Shown piece by piece: positions 8,219-19,600 of a DNA stretch of 64,000 nt. The number at the start of each line of letters is the position of its first letter. The first letter of the stretch is position 1. The translations under genes were made by a program, and so were the position numbers. The notes under the pieces are model-generated. The model was not told the DNA's origin and did no database searches. It saw only the letters and a program-made list of their open reading frames with translations. Location: assembly GCF_028464225.1 (NCBI RefSeq), contig NZ_JAQPCN010000003.1:62001-126000 (forward strand), in the 5' to 3' direction. The DNA comes from Zeaxanthinibacter sp. PT1. Its GTDB lineage: Bacteria; Bacteroidota; Bacteroidia; Flavobacteriales; Flavobacteriaceae.

Positions 8219-9406
8219 ATGGCAAAGGAAACTTTTGATCGTTCCAAACCGCACTTGAATATAGGTACTATTGGACACGTAGATCACGGTAAAACTACAT
8301 TGACTGCTGCTATTACTACTGTTTTGGCAAATGCAGGTCTATCTGAATTAAGGAGTTTTGACTCGATTGACAACGCTCCCGAAGAAAAGGAAAGGGGTAT
8401 TACAATCAACACCTCACACGTAGAGTACCAAACTGCTAACCGTCACTATGCCCACGTTGACTGTCCTGGTCACGCGGATTACGTGAAGAACATGGTTACA
8501 GGTGCTGCTCAGATGGACGGTGCTATCCTTGTTGTGGCTGCGACTGATGGTCCTATGCCACAGACTCGTGAGCACATCCTTCTGGGACGTCAGGTAGGTA
8601 TTCCTAGAATCGTTGTTTTCCTTAACAAGGTAGACATGGTTGATGATGAGGAGCTGTTAGAGCTTGTTGAGATGGAAGTACGTGAATTACTTTCTTTCTA
8701 CGAGTACGATGGTGACAACGGACCTGTAATCTCTGGTTCTGCTCTTGGAGCATTGAACGGTGAAGAGAAGTGGGTAAACACTGTAATGGAACTGATGGAT
8801 GCTGTTGATAGCTGGATCGAACTTCCTGAGAGGGATGTTGATAAGCCTTTCCTGATGCCGGTTGAAGACGTGTTCACTATTACTGGTCGTGGAACTGTTG
8901 CTACAGGTCGTATCGAAACAGGTGTTGCTAACACTGGAGATGCTGTTGATATCATCGGGATGGGAGCTGAGAAATTGAGCTCTACTATTACCGGGGTTGA
9001 GATGTTCCGTAAGATCCTTGACCGTGGAGAAGCTGGTGACAACGTAGGTATCCTTCTTCGTGGTATCGAGAAATCTGATATCAAAAGAGGAATGGTAATC
9101 TGTAAGCCAGGTTCTGTTAAGCCACACGCTAAATTTGAAGCTGAGGTTTATATCCTTAAAAAAGAAGAAGGTGGACGTCACACTCCATTCCACAATAACT
9201 ATCGTCCACAGTTCTACGTAAGAACAACAGACGTAACAGGTACTATCAATCTTCCATCTGGAGTTGAAATGGTAATGCCAGGGGATAACCTTACCATTAC
9301 TGTAGACCTTATCCAGCCTATCGCACTAAGCGTTGGTCTTCGTTTCGCTATCCGTGAAGGTGGTAGAACTGTAGGTGCTGGTCAGGTGACTAAGATTTTA
9401 GATTAA
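8219..9406 (+). CDS. tuf: Translation elongation factor Tu
   Basis: EF-Tu, 395 residues, full length. The G domain shows GHVDHGKTT (P-loop, about residues 18-26), the switch segment [37 protein letters not shown] and SGSALGAL. Domains 2 and 3 follow, with [13 protein letters not shown] and [21 protein letters not shown]. It delivers aminoacyl-tRNA to the ribosome as a GTP complex. Its position downstream of tRNA-Thr and upstream of tRNA-Trp and secE is the common bacterial arrangement. Codon use is strongly biased, as expected for a highly expressed gene. Confidence 0.98.
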   Translation: MAKETFDRSKPHLNIGTIGHVDHGKTTLTAAITTVLANAGLSELRSFDSIDNAPEEKERGITINTSHVEYQTANRHYAHVDCPGHADYVKNMVTGAAQMDGAILVVAATDGPMPQTREHILLGRQVGIPRIVVFLNKVDMVDDEELLELVEMEVRELLSFYEYDGDNGPVISGSALGALNGEEKWVNTVMELMDAVDSWIELPERDVDKPFLMPVEDVFTITGRGTVATGRIETGVANTGDAVDIIGMGAEKLSSTITGVEMFRKILDRGEAGDNVGILLRGIEKSDIKRGMVICKPGSVKPHAKFEAEVYILKKEEGGRHTPFHNNYRPQFYVRTTDVTGTINLPSGVEMVMPGDNLTITVDLIQPIALSVGLRFAIREGGRTVGAGQVTKILD

Positions 9407-9421
9407 TATACTAGCATATAA

Positions 9422-9465
9422 TACACTAAGGGTGTCTCGGTTTATCCGGGATACCTTTCAGTGTA
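9422..9465 (+). other. Long hairpin between tuf and tRNA-Trp
   Basis: AAGGGTGTCTCGG pairs with CCGGGATACCTTT (with G-T pairs), and outside it ACACT pairs with AGTGT, giving a long stem-loop. No T-run follows, so it looks more like an RNA processing or stability element than a classical terminator. Confidence 0.5.
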
Positions 9466-9472
9466 ATTATAA

Positions 9473-9545
9473 ACGGGTGTAGCTCAGTTGGTAGAGCACT
9501 GGTCTCCAAAACCAGGTGTCGGGAGTTCGAGTCTCTCCTCCCGTG
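9473..9545 (+). tRNA. tRNA-Trp (anticodon CCA)
   Basis: A 73-nt cloverleaf with acceptor ACGGGTG/CTCCCGT (one T-T mismatch), anticodon stem CTGGT/ACCAG with loop CTCCAAA, T-loop TTCGAGT and the tryptophan-typical discriminator G. Its 3' end is repeated 67 bp downstream. Confidence 0.92.
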
Positions 9546-9619
9546 CGGAATATAAAGTCATGAGACGAGAAGCCTGTCCCGAGCAAAGTCGAGGGAAGTC
9601 TCTCCTCCCGTGCGGAATA
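9530..9619 (+). repeat. Direct repeat of the tRNA-Trp 3' end around a short palindromic insert
   Basis: A 23-bp sequence covering the 3' part of tRNA-Trp and 7 bp beyond it (9530-9552) is repeated exactly at 9597-9619. The 44 bp between them contain GTCCCGAGC and GTCGAGGG, a short imperfect palindrome resembling dispersed elements seen in many flavobacterial genomes. The second copy does not form a complete tRNA. Confidence 0.75.
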
Positions 9620-9700
9620 AAAGATCCGGTAAGTCCGGAGGTCCCGGTAGCCCAGGCTCCGGAAATCACATCAGGGATCAATTCAAAGAAATAGCGAAAG

Positions 9701-9889
9701 ATGTTAGCATATATAAAAGAATCTGTTGAGGAGCTGAGGAACAATGTTACTTTGCCTCCAAGAGCTGAGGCTATCAACCTTATGGTGGTAGTTGCTGTAT
9801 TTTCAATTTTATTTGCATTAGCCACATGGGGTGTAGATACAGTTTTCAGTAAACTGGTTCAGCTATATTTTAATGCACTAATCAATTAA
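9701..9889 (+). CDS. secE: Preprotein translocase subunit SecE
   Basis: A 62-residue SecE with an amphipathic N-terminal helix (YIKESVEELRNNVTLPPRAE, where the conserved surface helix lies along the membrane) and one transmembrane segment (about residues 27-50). It forms the SecYEG channel in the inner membrane. The position directly before nusG (1 bp gap) is the universal bacterial secE-nusG order. Confidence 0.93.
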   Translation: MLAYIKESVEELRNNVTLPPRAEAINLMVVVAVFSILFALATWGVDTVFSKLVQLYFNALIN

Positions 9890-9890
9890 G

Positions 9891-10451
9891 ATGGGATCTA
9901 TGTCAGAAGTATTGGAAAAGAAATGGTATGTCGTGAGAGCGGTCAGTGGTCAGGAGAATAAAATCAAAGGCTACATTGAGACCGAGGTAGAGCGTCATGG
10001 ATTTTCCGATTACCTGGAAGAAGTGCTGGTTCCCACAGAAAAAGTAGTGCAGATCCGAAACGGGAAAAAGATCAACAAAGAAAGGGTCTATTTTCCGGGA
10101 TATATTATGATTAAAGCCAATCTTGGTGGTGAGATGATACATATCATCAGGTCCATTACCAATGTTATCGGCTTCTTAGGGGAAACCAAAGGTGGGGACC
10201 CTGTGCCGCTGCGAAAGTCAGAGGTAAACCGTATGCTGGGGAAAGTGGATGAGCTGGCTGTGAATACAGATAGTGTGGCGATTCCTTTTGTGCTGGGTGA
10301 AACGGTGAAAGTGATAGACGGTCCTTTCAATGGTTTTAACGGAACTGTAGAAAAGATCAATGAAGAAAAGCGTAAGCTGGAAGTGATGGTGAAGATCTTC
10401 GGACGTAAGACACCACTGGAGCTCAGCTATATGCAGGTAGAAAAAGTATAA
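9891..10451 (+). CDS. nusG: Transcription termination/antitermination factor NusG
   Basis: A 186-residue NusG. The NGN domain (about 10-120) starts with KKWYVVRAVSGQENKIKGYIE and contains VYFPGYIMIKANL. The C-terminal KOW domain (about 128-186) carries VKVIDGPFNGFNGTVEKINEEKRKLEVMV. It binds RNA polymerase and couples it to Rho or ribosomal protein S10. Two ATG codons (9891 and 9900) are possible starts; the second would give MSEVLEKKWY. It begins the NusG-L11-L1-L10-L12-RpoBC series. Confidence 0.95.
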   Translation: MGSMSEVLEKKWYVVRAVSGQENKIKGYIETEVERHGFSDYLEEVLVPTEKVVQIRNGKKINKERVYFPGYIMIKANLGGEMIHIIRSITNVIGFLGETKGGDPVPLRKSEVNRMLGKVDELAVNTDSVAIPFVLGETVKVIDGPFNGFNGTVEKINEEKRKLEVMVKIFGRKTPLELSYMQVEKV

Positions 10452-10519
10452 TAATTGTTACGTAGTTAAAAGTGTTGTCGCTTCCAATTATAGACACACT
10501 TGAATATTAAATCAAAACA

Positions 10520-10957
10520 ATGGCTAAAGAAGTAAGTAAAGTAGTTAAACTACAAGTTAGGGGAGGTGCAGCGAATCCGTCGCCACCGGTTGGACCCGCT
10601 TTAGGTGCTGCCGGCGTTAACATCATGGAGTTCTGTAAGCAGTTTAATGCTCGTACACAGGACAAACAGGGAAAAGTCCTGCCAGTTGCTATCACCGTGT
10701 ATAAAGACAAGTCTTTTGACTTTGTCGTAAAGACACCTCCTGCGGCAGTACAATTGTTGGAAGCGGCTAAGATTAAAAAAGGCTCTGGCGAACCTAACAG
10801 GGTAAAACAGGGAAATGTTTCCTGGGACCAGATCAAAACGATCGCTGAGGACAAGATGGTAGACCTGAACGCATTCACCGTAGAATCTGCTATGAGCATG
10901 GTTGCGGGAACAGCGAGGTCTATGGGTCTTAAAATCGCTGGAAAGCGTCCTTTTTAA
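10520..10957 (+). CDS. rplK: 50S ribosomal protein uL11
   Basis: A 145-residue L11. The N-terminal domain has [35 protein letters not shown] with the proline-rich thiostrepton-site motif, and the C-terminal RNA-binding domain has the [10 protein letters not shown] motif near the end. It binds the GTPase-associated region of 23S rRNA. It is followed by rplA after 20 bp. Confidence 0.97.
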   Translation: MAKEVSKVVKLQVRGGAANPSPPVGPALGAAGVNIMEFCKQFNARTQDKQGKVLPVAITVYKDKSFDFVVKTPPAAVQLLEAAKIKKGSGEPNRVKQGNVSWDQIKTIAEDKMVDLNAFTVESAMSMVAGTARSMGLKIAGKRPF

Positions 10958-10977
10958 TCTTATAAAGCATTCTTAAC

Positions 10978-11667
10978 ATGGGAAAGTTAACAAAAAAACA
11001 AAAAGAGGCGCGTGCCAAAATAGAGAAAGATAAACTCTATTCTTTGAACGAGGCTTCTGAACTGATCAAAGATATCACCAATACCAAATTTGACGCATCT
11101 GTAGACCTTGCGGTTAGACTAGGGGTAGACCCTCGTAAAGCTAACCAGATGGTTCGTGGCGTTGTAACCTTACCACACGGAACCGGTAAAGACGTTAAAG
11201 TTCTTGCCCTGGTAACCCCGGATAAGGAAGCAGAGGCTAAAGAAGCCGGTGCGGATTTTGTTGGTCTGGATGAATATCTGGATAAGATCAAAGGCGGTTG
11301 GACAGACGTAGACGTCATTATCACTATGCCTAGCGTGATGGGTAAATTAGGACCATTAGGACGAGTTCTCGGACCTAGGGGCCTGATGCCTAACCCGAAG
11401 ACTGGTACAGTGACTATGGATATTGCAAAAGCAGTATCAGAGGTCAAAGCTGGTAAAATCGACTTTAAAGTAGATAAAACAGGAATCGTTCATGCTTCCA
11501 TCGGGAAAGCATCTTTCAGCGCCGACAAAATTGCCGGGAACGCGAAAGAACTGATTGATACCTTAGTGAAATTAAAACCGGCGGCTGCTAAGGGGATATA
11601 CATGAAGTCCATTTATATGTCCAGCACCATGAGCCCAAGTGTTCAATTGGATCCTAAGGCGGTATAA
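10978..11667 (+). CDS. rplA: 50S ribosomal protein uL1
   Basis: A 229-residue L1 of normal length. The signature [17 protein letters not shown] is present after [13 protein letters not shown], and the two-domain L1 fold is complete. It binds the L1 stalk of 23S rRNA, and in many bacteria it represses its own L11-L1 mRNA. No L1-type leader structure was identified here by eye. Confidence 0.97.
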   Translation: MGKLTKKQKEARAKIEKDKLYSLNEASELIKDITNTKFDASVDLAVRLGVDPRKANQMVRGVVTLPHGTGKDVKVLALVTPDKEAEAKEAGADFVGLDEYLDKIKGGWTDVDVIITMPSVMGKLGPLGRVLGPRGLMPNPKTGTVTMDIAKAVSEVKAGKIDFKVDKTGIVHASIGKASFSADKIAGNAKELIDTLVKLKPAAAKGIYMKSIYMSSTMSPSVQLDPKAV

Positions 11668-11686
11668 CTGTAAAAGATTTTTAGTA

Positions 11687-12205
11687 ATGACAAGACAAGA
11701 AAAAGCAACCGTTATAGAAGATCTGACAGCACAGTTAGCTGATAGTTCTACGATCTACCTGGCGGATATATCCGGGCTTGACGCTACTGCTACGTCCGAC
11801 CTTAGAAGGGCGTGCTTTAAAGCAGATATCAGGCTTGCCGTAGTCAAAAATACACTTTTGGCGAAAGCGATGGATGCATCAGAGAAGGAATTCGGTGAAC
11901 TACCGGAAGTTCTTAAAGGGAACACTTCTATAATGTTTTCAGAAACCGGTAATGCCCCGGCAAAACTTATCAAGAACTTCCGTAAAAAATCGGACAAGCC
12001 TTTATTGAAAGGGGCTTATATCGCAGAGGCGGTATACGTTGGAGATGATAAGTTAGAGACTCTGGTTAATATCAAGTCTAAGGAAGAGATGATCGGAGAA
12101 GTTATTGGACTTCTTCAGTCTCCGGCCAAGAATGTTATCTCCGGACTTAAATCCGGTGGTGGTAAGCTGGCAGGTATCCTTAAGACCTTATCAGAGAAAG
12201 AATAA
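11687..12205 (+). CDS. rplJ: 50S ribosomal protein uL10
   Basis: A 172-residue L10. I chose the ATG at 11687 (MTRQEKATVIEDL), 19 bp after the rplA stop; a TTG-type start at 11639 would overlap rplA. The N-terminal rRNA-binding domain has YLADISGLDATATSDLRRACFKADI and VVKNTLLAKAM. The C-terminal helix that binds the L12 dimers is at about 140-172. It forms the base of the ribosomal stalk with L12 encoded next. Confidence 0.95.
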   Translation: MTRQEKATVIEDLTAQLADSSTIYLADISGLDATATSDLRRACFKADIRLAVVKNTLLAKAMDASEKEFGELPEVLKGNTSIMFSETGNAPAKLIKNFRKKSDKPLLKGAYIAEAVYVGDDKLETLVNIKSKEEMIGEVIGLLQSPAKNVISGLKSGGGKLAGILKTLSEKE

Positions 12206-12256
12206 GTACGCACTAAATTCAATATATTTTTAAAATTTTTAACAAACGATAGAAAA

Positions 12257-12634
12257 ATGGCAGATTTAAAAGATTTCGCAGAACAGTTGGTCAACCTTAC
12301 CGTAAAAGAGGTAAATGAATTGGCTGATATTTTAAAAGAAGAGTACGGTATAGAGCCTGCTGCTGCTGCAGTTGCAGTTGCTGCCGGTGGAGCTGGTGAA
12401 GCCGGTGAAGCTGCTGAAGAGCAAACCGAATTTGACGTAGTACTGAAGGCCGCTGGTGCTTCTAAATTAGCAGTTGTTAAATTGGTGAAAGAATTGACAG
12501 GTCTTGGTCTTAAAGACGCAAAAGACATCGTTGATAGCGCGCCTAAAGCTGTTAAAGAAGGAGTTTCTAAAGATGAAGCTGAAGGTATCAAAAAATCATT
12601 GGAAGAAGCTGGAGCAGAAGTTGAGCTTAAATAA
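12257..12634 (+). CDS. rplL: 50S ribosomal protein bL12 (L7/L12)
   Basis: A 125-residue L7/L12. It has an N-terminal dimerisation helix pair ([26 protein letters not shown]), an Ala/Gly-rich hinge (about 36-55, [17 protein letters not shown]) and the globular C-terminal domain ([37 protein letters not shown]). It forms the multimeric stalk that recruits translational GTPases. A hairpin with a short T-tract separates it from rpoB. Confidence 0.97.
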   Translation: MADLKDFAEQLVNLTVKEVNELADILKEEYGIEPAAAAVAVAAGGAGEAGEAAEEQTEFDVVLKAAGASKLAVVKLVKELTGLGLKDAKDIVDSAPKAVKEGVSKDEAEGIKKSLEEAGAEVELK

Positions 12635-12655
12635 TAGCGTCAACCATATGGTTTA

Positions 12656-12700
12656 GGTTTAGGTCTTTCCGCCCTTCTGGTGGCTAGACCTAAACCCTTT
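12656..12700 (+). terminator. Attenuator-like hairpin between rplL and rpoB
   Basis: GGTTTAGGTCT (12656-12666) is perfectly complementary to AGACCTAAACC (12686-12696). The 19-nt loop contains CCGCC and GGTGG, which could form an inner stem, and CTTTT follows. The short T-run suggests partial termination, which would lower rpoBC expression relative to the ribosomal proteins, as at the rplL-rpoB junction of Escherichia coli. Confidence 0.6.
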
Positions 12701-12766
12701 TATACGCAGTATATAAAGGCATATACACCCCTACATTAATATTCACGATCAAAATTTTGTCCATTG

Positions 12767-15700
12767 ATGTTCACAAATCAGACTGAAAGAATAAGTTTCG
12801 CATCCGCTAAGAACATACCGGAATATCCGGATTTCTTGGACATTCAGATTAAATCATTTCAAGATTTTTTTCAACTTGAAACAAAATCTGACGAAAGAGG
12901 GAATGAAGGTTTGTACAATACCTTCATGGAAAACTTTCCAATTACCGATACCAGAAACCAGTTTGTGCTGGAATTCCTGGACTACTTTATAGATCCACCT
13001 CGCTATTCTATCCAAGAATGTATTGAGCGTGGGCTTACATACAGCGTACCCTTAAAAGCTAGATTAAAATTATACTGTACAGATCCTGAGCACGAAGACT
13101 TCGAGACTATCGTCCAGGACGTGTACCTAGGTACTATACCTTACATGACCCCTAGTGGAACCTTTGTGATCAACGGTGCCGAACGTGTGGTTGTTTCCCA
13201 GTTACACCGATCTCCTGGTGTATTCTTCGGGCAATCGTTCCACGCTAACGGAACTAAGTTGTACTCTGCAAGGGTAATTCCATTTAAAGGATCATGGATA
13301 GAATTTGCGACCGATATCAACAGCGTTATGTACGCCTATATCGATCGTAAGAAAAAATTACCGGTAACTACCCTGTTCCGCGCCATTGGATTTGAGCGTG
13401 ACAAGGACATTCTTGAAATCTTTGACCTCTCTGAGGAAGTTAAAGTTTCCAAGGCCGGATTAAAGAAAGTATTGGGACGTAAACTGGCGGCCCGTGTGCT
13501 GAACACCTGGCACGAAGATTTTGTGGACGAAGACACCGGAGAAGTTGTTTCTATTGAAAGGAACGAAATTATCCTGGATCGTGATACTGTACTGGAGAAA
13601 GAGCATATAGACGAGATCATGGACGCCGATGTGAAGACTATTCTGCTTCACAAGGAGAACAATGCACAGTCTGACTATGCTATCATCCATAATACTCTGC
13701 AGAAAGACCCTACCAACTCTGAGAAAGAGGCAGTAGAGCATATCTACAGGCAGCTGCGTAACGCGGAACCACCAGATGAGGAAACCGCACGTGGAATCAT
13801 TGATAAATTGTTCTTCTCTGACCAGCGATACAACCTCGGTGAGGTAGGTCGTTACAGGATGAATAAGAAACTTGGTCTTGATATCGGGATGGACAAGCAG
13901 GTCCTGACCAAAGAAGATATCATTACCATCATCAAGTACCTGATAGAACTGATCAACTCTAAGGCAGAGATCGATGATATTGACCACCTTTCTAACCGAC
14001 GTGTACGTACGGTAGGGGAGCAGTTATCATCCCAGTTCGGGGTAGGTCTTGCCCGTATGGCAAGGACCATTCGTGAGCGTATGAATGTACGTGATAACGA
14101 GGTCTTCACCCCGATCGACCTTATCAATGCTAAAACCCTTTCTTCTGTGATCAACTCGTTCTTCGGAACCAACCAGTTATCACAGTTCATGGACCAGACC
14201 AACCCGCTGGCCGAGATCACGCATAAGCGTAGACTTTCAGCCCTGGGACCAGGTGGTCTCTCCAGGGAGCGTGCAGGTTTCGAGGTGCGTGACGTTCACT
14301 ATACACATTACGGACGACTTTGTCCTATTGAAACACCTGAAGGACCGAACATTGGTCTGATCTCTTCCCTTTCTGTGTTTGCCAAGGTTAACCCAATGGG
14401 CTTCCTGGAAACTCCATACCGTAAGGTTGAGGATGGGAAAGTAGATACCAAAGAATTCAGGTACCTGAGCGCAGAGGAAGAAGAAGGAATGAAGATCGCC
14501 CAGGCCAACATCCCGTTAAAGGATGATGGGACCATTGACCGTGAAAAGGTAATTGCCCGTGAGGAAGGTGACTTCCCGGTGGTGGATCCAAAAGAGGTCA
14601 ATTATACCGATGTTGCTCCTAACCAGATCGCGTCTATTTCAGCATCTCTTATTCCGTTCCTGGAGCATGATGATGCAAACCGTGCACTGATGGGATCTAA
14701 CATGATGCGCCAGGCAGTACCGTTGTTAAAGCCACAGTCTCCTATCGTAGGAACCGGTTTAGAGCAGCAGGTAGCTTCGGACTCCAGGGTACTGATCAAC
14801 GCTGAAGGCGATGGTACCATAGAGTATGTAGATGCTAAGCAGATTACCATTCGTTATGAAAGGACGGACGAGCAGCAGCTTGTAAGTTTTGATGAAGATT
14901 CCAAGACCTATGACCTGGTCAAGTTCAGGAAGACTAACCAAGGGACCAGTATTAACCTGAAGCCTATTGTCCGCAAGGGTGATAAGGTGAAAAAAGGACA
15001 GGTTCTTTGTGAAGGATACGCCACAGAAAGCGGTGAACTGGCATTAGGACGTAACCTGCAGGTAGCGTTTATGCCCTGGAAAGGATACAACTTTGAGGAT
15101 GCGATCGTGATCTCTGAGAAAGTGGTCCGCGAGGATATCTTTACTTCTATCCATATAGATGAATATGCCCTGGAAGTAAGGGACACTAAGTTGGGTGCTG
15201 AAGAATTGACCAATGATATCCCTAACGTTTCTGAAGAAGCCACTAAGGACCTGGATGAGTACGGTATGATCCGTATCGGTGCCGAGGTAAAACCCGGTGA
15301 TATCCTTATCGGTAAGATTACTCCAAAAGGTGAATCTGACCCGACCCCAGAAGAAAAACTGCTTCGCGCCATCTTTGGTGATAAGGCGGGCGATGTTAAA
15401 GATGCCTCATTAAAGGCTTCTCCATCCCTGCGTGGAGTTGTGATAGACAAGAAATTGTTCTCGCGTTCTATCAAGGACAAGCGTAAGCGTTCTGAAGATA
15501 AAGAAGCAATTGCTAAACTGGAGCTGGAGTACGAAGTTAAATTCCAGCAACTGAAGGATGTTCTTATAGAAAAGCTCTTTAAGATCGTCAATGGCAAGAC
15601 TTCACAAGGAGTACTGAACGACCTTGGGGAAGAAGTTCTTCCAAAAGGTAAGAAGTACACCATGAAGATGTTGAACGCAGTAGATGATTTCGCCCACCTG

Positions 15701-16576
15701 GTAGGCGGAAGCTGGACTACCGACAAAGCGACTAACGCTTTGGTAGCCGACCTGCTGCATAACTACAAGATTAAATTAAATGACCTGCAGGGTAACCTGA
15801 GAAGAGATAAATTCACGATTTCTGTCGGGGATGAACTTCCTGCCGGGATCATGAAACTGGCCAAAGTCTATATCGCTAAGAAGCGTAAGCTGAAAGTGGG
15901 TGATAAGATGGCAGGTCGTCACGGTAACAAGGGTATTGTTGCCAGGATCGTTCGCCAGGAAGATATGCCGTTCCTTGAAGACGGAACACCGGTAGATATC
16001 GTGCTGAACCCACTTGGGGTACCATCGCGTATGAACATCGGGCAGATCTATGAAACCGTACTTGGATGGGCAGGGCTCAAACTCGGTAAGAAATATGCTA
16101 CTCCGATCTTCGATGGTGCAACCATTGATGAGATCAACAAGTATACCGATGAAGCCGGGATCCCGCGTTTCGGTCACACCTATCTTTACGATGGTGGAAC
16201 CGGTCAGCGTTTTGACCAGCCTGCAACCGTAGGTGTAATCTACATGTTGAAATTAGGACACATGGTAGATGACAAGATGCACGCAAGGTCTATCGGGCCA
16301 TACTCGTTGATCACGCAGCAGCCATTGGGTGGTAAAGCCCAGTTTGGTGGACAGCGATTCGGGGAGATGGAAGTCTGGGCACTGGAGGCCTATGGGGCTT
16401 CTGCAACCCTGAGAGAGATCCTGACCGTTAAATCTGATGACGTGATCGGTAGGGCGAAAACCTACGAATCTATCGTTAAAGGTGAGACTATGCCGGAACC
16501 TGGATTGCCAGAATCTTTCAATGTATTGATGCACGAACTCAAGGGATTGGGCTTGGACATCAGACTGGAAGAATAA
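12767..16576 (+). CDS. rpoB: DNA-directed RNA polymerase subunit beta
   Basis: RpoB, 1269 residues from the ATG at 12767 (an in-frame TTG lies directly before it). The rifampicin pocket reads [26 protein letters not shown], with the residues usually changed in resistant mutants in wild-type form. The C-terminus carries [12 protein letters not shown] and [20 protein letters not shown]. Length and domain order are normal for Bacteroidota. It forms the catalytic core with RpoC, which starts 37 bp downstream. Confidence 0.98.
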   Translation: MFTNQTERISFASAKNIPEYPDFLDIQIKSFQDFFQLETKSDERGNEGLYNTFMENFPITDTRNQFVLEFLDYFIDPPRYSIQECIERGLTYSVPLKARLKLYCTDPEHEDFETIVQDVYLGTIPYMTPSGTFVINGAERVVVSQLHRSPGVFFGQSFHANGTKLYSARVIPFKGSWIEFATDINSVMYAYIDRKKKLPVTTLFRAIGFERDKDILEIFDLSEEVKVSKAGLKKVLGRKLAARVLNTWHEDFVDEDTGEVVSIERNEIILDRDTVLEKEHIDEIMDADVKTILLHKENNAQSDYAIIHNTLQKDPTNSEKEAVEHIYRQLRNAEPPDEETARGIIDKLFFSDQRYNLGEVGRYRMNKKLGLDIGMDKQVLTKEDIITIIKYLIELINSKAEIDDIDHLSNRRVRTVGEQLSSQFGVGLARMARTIRERMNVRDNEVFTPIDLINAKTLSSVINSFFGTNQLSQFMDQTNPLAEITHKRRLSALGPGGLSRERAGFEVRDVHYTHYGRLCPIETPEGPNIGLISSLSVFAKVNPMGFLETPYRKVEDGKVDTKEFRYLSAEEEEGMKIAQANIPLKDDGTIDREKVIAREEGDFPVVDPKEVNYTDVAPNQIASISASLIPFLEHDDANRALMGSNMMRQAVPLLKPQSPIVGTGLEQQVASDSRVLINAEGDGTIEYVDAKQITIRYERTDEQQLVSFDEDSKTYDLVKFRKTNQGTSINLKPIVRKGDKVKKGQVLCEGYATESGELALGRNLQVAFMPWKGYNFEDAIVISEKVVREDIFTSIHIDEYALEVRDTKLGAEELTNDIPNVSEEATKDLDEYGMIRIGAEVKPGDILIGKITPKGESDPTPEEKLLRAIFGDKAGDVKDASLKASPSLRGVVIDKKLFSRSIKDKRKRSEDKEAIAKLELEYEVKFQQLKDVLIEKLFKIVNGKTSQGVLNDLGEEVLPKGKKYTMKMLNAVDDFAHLVGGSWTTDKATNALVADLLHNYKIKLNDLQGNLRRDKFTISVGDELPAGIMKLAKVYIAKKRKLKVGDKMAGRHGNKGIVARIVRQEDMPFLEDGTPVDIVLNPLGVPSRMNIGQIYETVLGWAGLKLGKKYATPIFDGATIDEINKYTDEAGIPRFGHTYLYDGGTGQRFDQPATVGVIYMLKLGHMVDDKMHARSIGPYSLITQQPLGGKAQFGGQRFGEMEVWALEAYGASATLREILTVKSDDVIGRAKTYESIVKGETMPEPGLPESFNVLMHELKGLGLDIRLEE

Positions 16577-16613
16577 TTACACACATATTTAATTTACTAT
16601 CACCATTAGCATT

Positions 16614-19600
16614 ATGGCTAGATTAAAAGATAATACACAACAAAAACGGTTCAACAAGATTTCCATCGGTCTGGCCTCTCCGGAGTCCATCCTGGCAGAG
16701 TCCCGGGGAGAAGTGTTGAAGCCGGAAACTATTAACTATAGAACGCACAAACCAGAGCGCGATGGCCTGTTTTGTGAACGTATCTTTGGTCCTGTAAAGG
16801 ATTATGAGTGTGCGTGTGGTAAGTATAAGCGTATCCGTTACCGCGGAATCGTCTGCGACCGTTGTGGAGTAGAGGTAACCGAGAAAAAAGTACGGAGAGA
16901 CAGGGTAGGTCACATCAACCTGGTTGTCCCTGTAGCACATATCTGGTATTTCCGTTCCCTTCCAAACAAGATCGGCTACCTTCTTGGACTTCCGTCCAAG
17001 AAACTGGACATGATCATATACTATGAGCGTTATGTCGTGATCCAGCCCGGTATCGCCAAAGGTCCTGAAGGGGAAGAGATCAAGAAAATGGATTTCCTTA
17101 CAGAAGAGGAATACCTGAATATTCTTGAAAGCATCCCAAGAGAGAACCAATACCTGGAAGATTCTGATCCCAACAAGTTCATCGCTAAAATGGGAGCAGA
17201 GTGCTTAATCGAATTATTGTCTCGTATAGACCTTAAGCAATTGTCTTATGACCTGCGCCACAAGGCCAATACAGAGACCTCTAAACAGCGTAAGACCGAA
17301 GCCCTTAAAAGGCTGCAGGTTGTAGAAGCGCTTAGGGAATCGCAAGATAACCGTGAGAATAACCCGGAGTGGATGATCATGAAGGTGATCCCTGTGATCC
17401 CACCGGAATTACGCCCGCTGGTGCCATTGGATGGTGGTCGTTTTGCGACTTCAGACCTTAACGATCTTTACCGTAGGGTAATTATCCGTAACAACCGTCT
17501 GAAGCGACTGATGGAGATCAAAGCTCCTGAGGTAATCCTTCGTAACGAGAAGCGTATGCTGCAGGAAGCTGTGGATTCACTTTTTGATAACACCCGTAAA
17601 GCTTCTGCTGTAAAAACAGAATCTAACCGTCCGTTAAAATCCCTTTCAGATTCCCTGAAAGGAAAACAAGGACGTTTCCGTCAGAACCTGCTTGGTAAAC
17701 GTGTGGATTATTCTGCTCGTTCCGTGATCGTTGTAGGTCCTGAAATGAAATTATACGAATGTGGTCTGCCAAAAGATATGGCGGCAGAGCTCTACAAGCC
17801 ATTTGTGATTCGTAAGTTGATCGAACGAGGAATCGTTAAGACCGTTAAATCGGCCAAGAAGATCATCGACAAGAAAGAGCCGGTGGTTTGGGATATCCTT
17901 GAAAACGTACTGAAAGGACACCCGGTACTATTGAACCGGGCCCCCACGCTGCACAGGCTGGGGATACAGGCTTTCCAGCCAAAACTGATCGAAGGTAAGG
18001 CGATCCGCCTGCACCCATTGGTGTGTACGGCATTTAACGCCGACTTTGATGGTGACCAGATGGCAGTACACTTGCCACTTGGGCCGGAAGCCATCCTGGA
18101 AGCTCAGTTATTAATGCTTGCCTCTCATAACATCCTGAACCCTGCGAATGGGTCACCGATCACGGTACCGTCACAGGATATGGTACTGGGTCTGTACTAC
18201 ATGACCAAAGAGCGCAAGACTACCGACGATTATACGGTAAAAGGTGAAGGTTTAACCTTCTATTCTTACGAGGAAGTGGTGATCGCTTTCAACGAAGGTC
18301 GCCTGGAGCTGAACGCCGGTATCAAGGTTAGGGCAAAGGATTTCAACGAAAAAGGAGAGCTGGTCAACCAGATCATCCCAACCACAGTAGGTAGGGTACT
18401 CTTCAACATGGTAGTACCGGAACAAGCCGGTTACGTGAACGACGTCTTGAATAAGAAGTCGCTTCGTGATATTATCGGTCGAATCCTGGCTGTAACAGAT
18501 GTTCCTACCACGGCAGAATTCCTTGATAAGATCAAGAGCATGGGGTATGATTTCGCTTTTAAAGGTGGATTGTCCTTCAGCCTCGGAGATATTATCATCC
18601 CACAGGAGAAACACGAAATGATCGCCGAAGCCAATGAGCAGGTTGATGGCATTATGATGAACTATAACATGGGTCTGATCACCAATAACGAACGTTATAA
18701 CCAGGTGATCGATGTTTGGACCTCTACCAATGCTATGCTTACGGAACTCGCGATGAAGCGTATCCGTGAGGATCAGCAAGGATTCAACTCGGTATATATG
18801 ATGTTGGATTCCGGTGCAAGGGGATCTAAAGAGCAGATCCGACAGCTTACCGGTATGCGTGGACTGATGGCGAAGCCTAAGAAGTCTACTGCCGGAGGTG
18901 GTGAAATTATTGAAAACCCCATCCTCTCTAACTTTAAGGAAGGGCTATCGATCCTGGAATACTTTATCTCTACTCACGGTGCACGTAAAGGACTTGCGGA
19001 TACCGCACTTAAGACCGCGGATGCAGGATACCTGACCCGTAGGCTGGTAGATGTTTCACAGGATGTGATCGTCAATACCGAAGACTGTGAGACCCTTAGG
19101 GGAATCGAGGTCGAGGCCTTGAAGAAGAACGAAGAGGTGGTAGAGTCACTGGGTGAAAGGATTCTCGGACGAGTTTCATTACACGATGTGTACGATCCAC
19201 TTACGGAGGAGCTGTTGCTGAAAGCAGGGCAGGAGATCATGGAAGCTGATCTTAAGAAAATCGAAGCTTCTCCTGTTGAACGAATTGAAGTGCGTTCGCC
19301 GTTGACCTGCGAGGCTCAGAAAGGTATCTGTGCCATGTGTTACGGACGTAACCTGTCTACCAATAAAATGGTACAGAGAGGTGAAGCCGTCGGGGTTGTG
19401 GCAGCACAATCTATCGGGGAACCGGGAACTCAGCTTACCCTACGTACCTTCCACGTTGGAGGTATTGCAGGAAACATTTCTGAAGATAATAAACTGGAAG
19501 CTCGCTTTAACGGTATTGCGGAGATCGAGGATCTGAGGACAGTTAAGGATAATGATGGCGACAAGAAGAATGACATCGTTATCTCCAGGACTTCTGAGAT

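Noticed and set aside
9530-9619. tRNA-Trp duplication as the att sites of a genomic island
   Set aside because: Only 44 bp lie between the copies and no integrase or cargo is present, so it is at most a relic or a small repeat insertion.
9488-9694. Open frame starting inside tRNA-Trp
   Set aside because: It overlaps the tRNA and the tRNA-derived repeat; the product is a translation of non-coding repeats.
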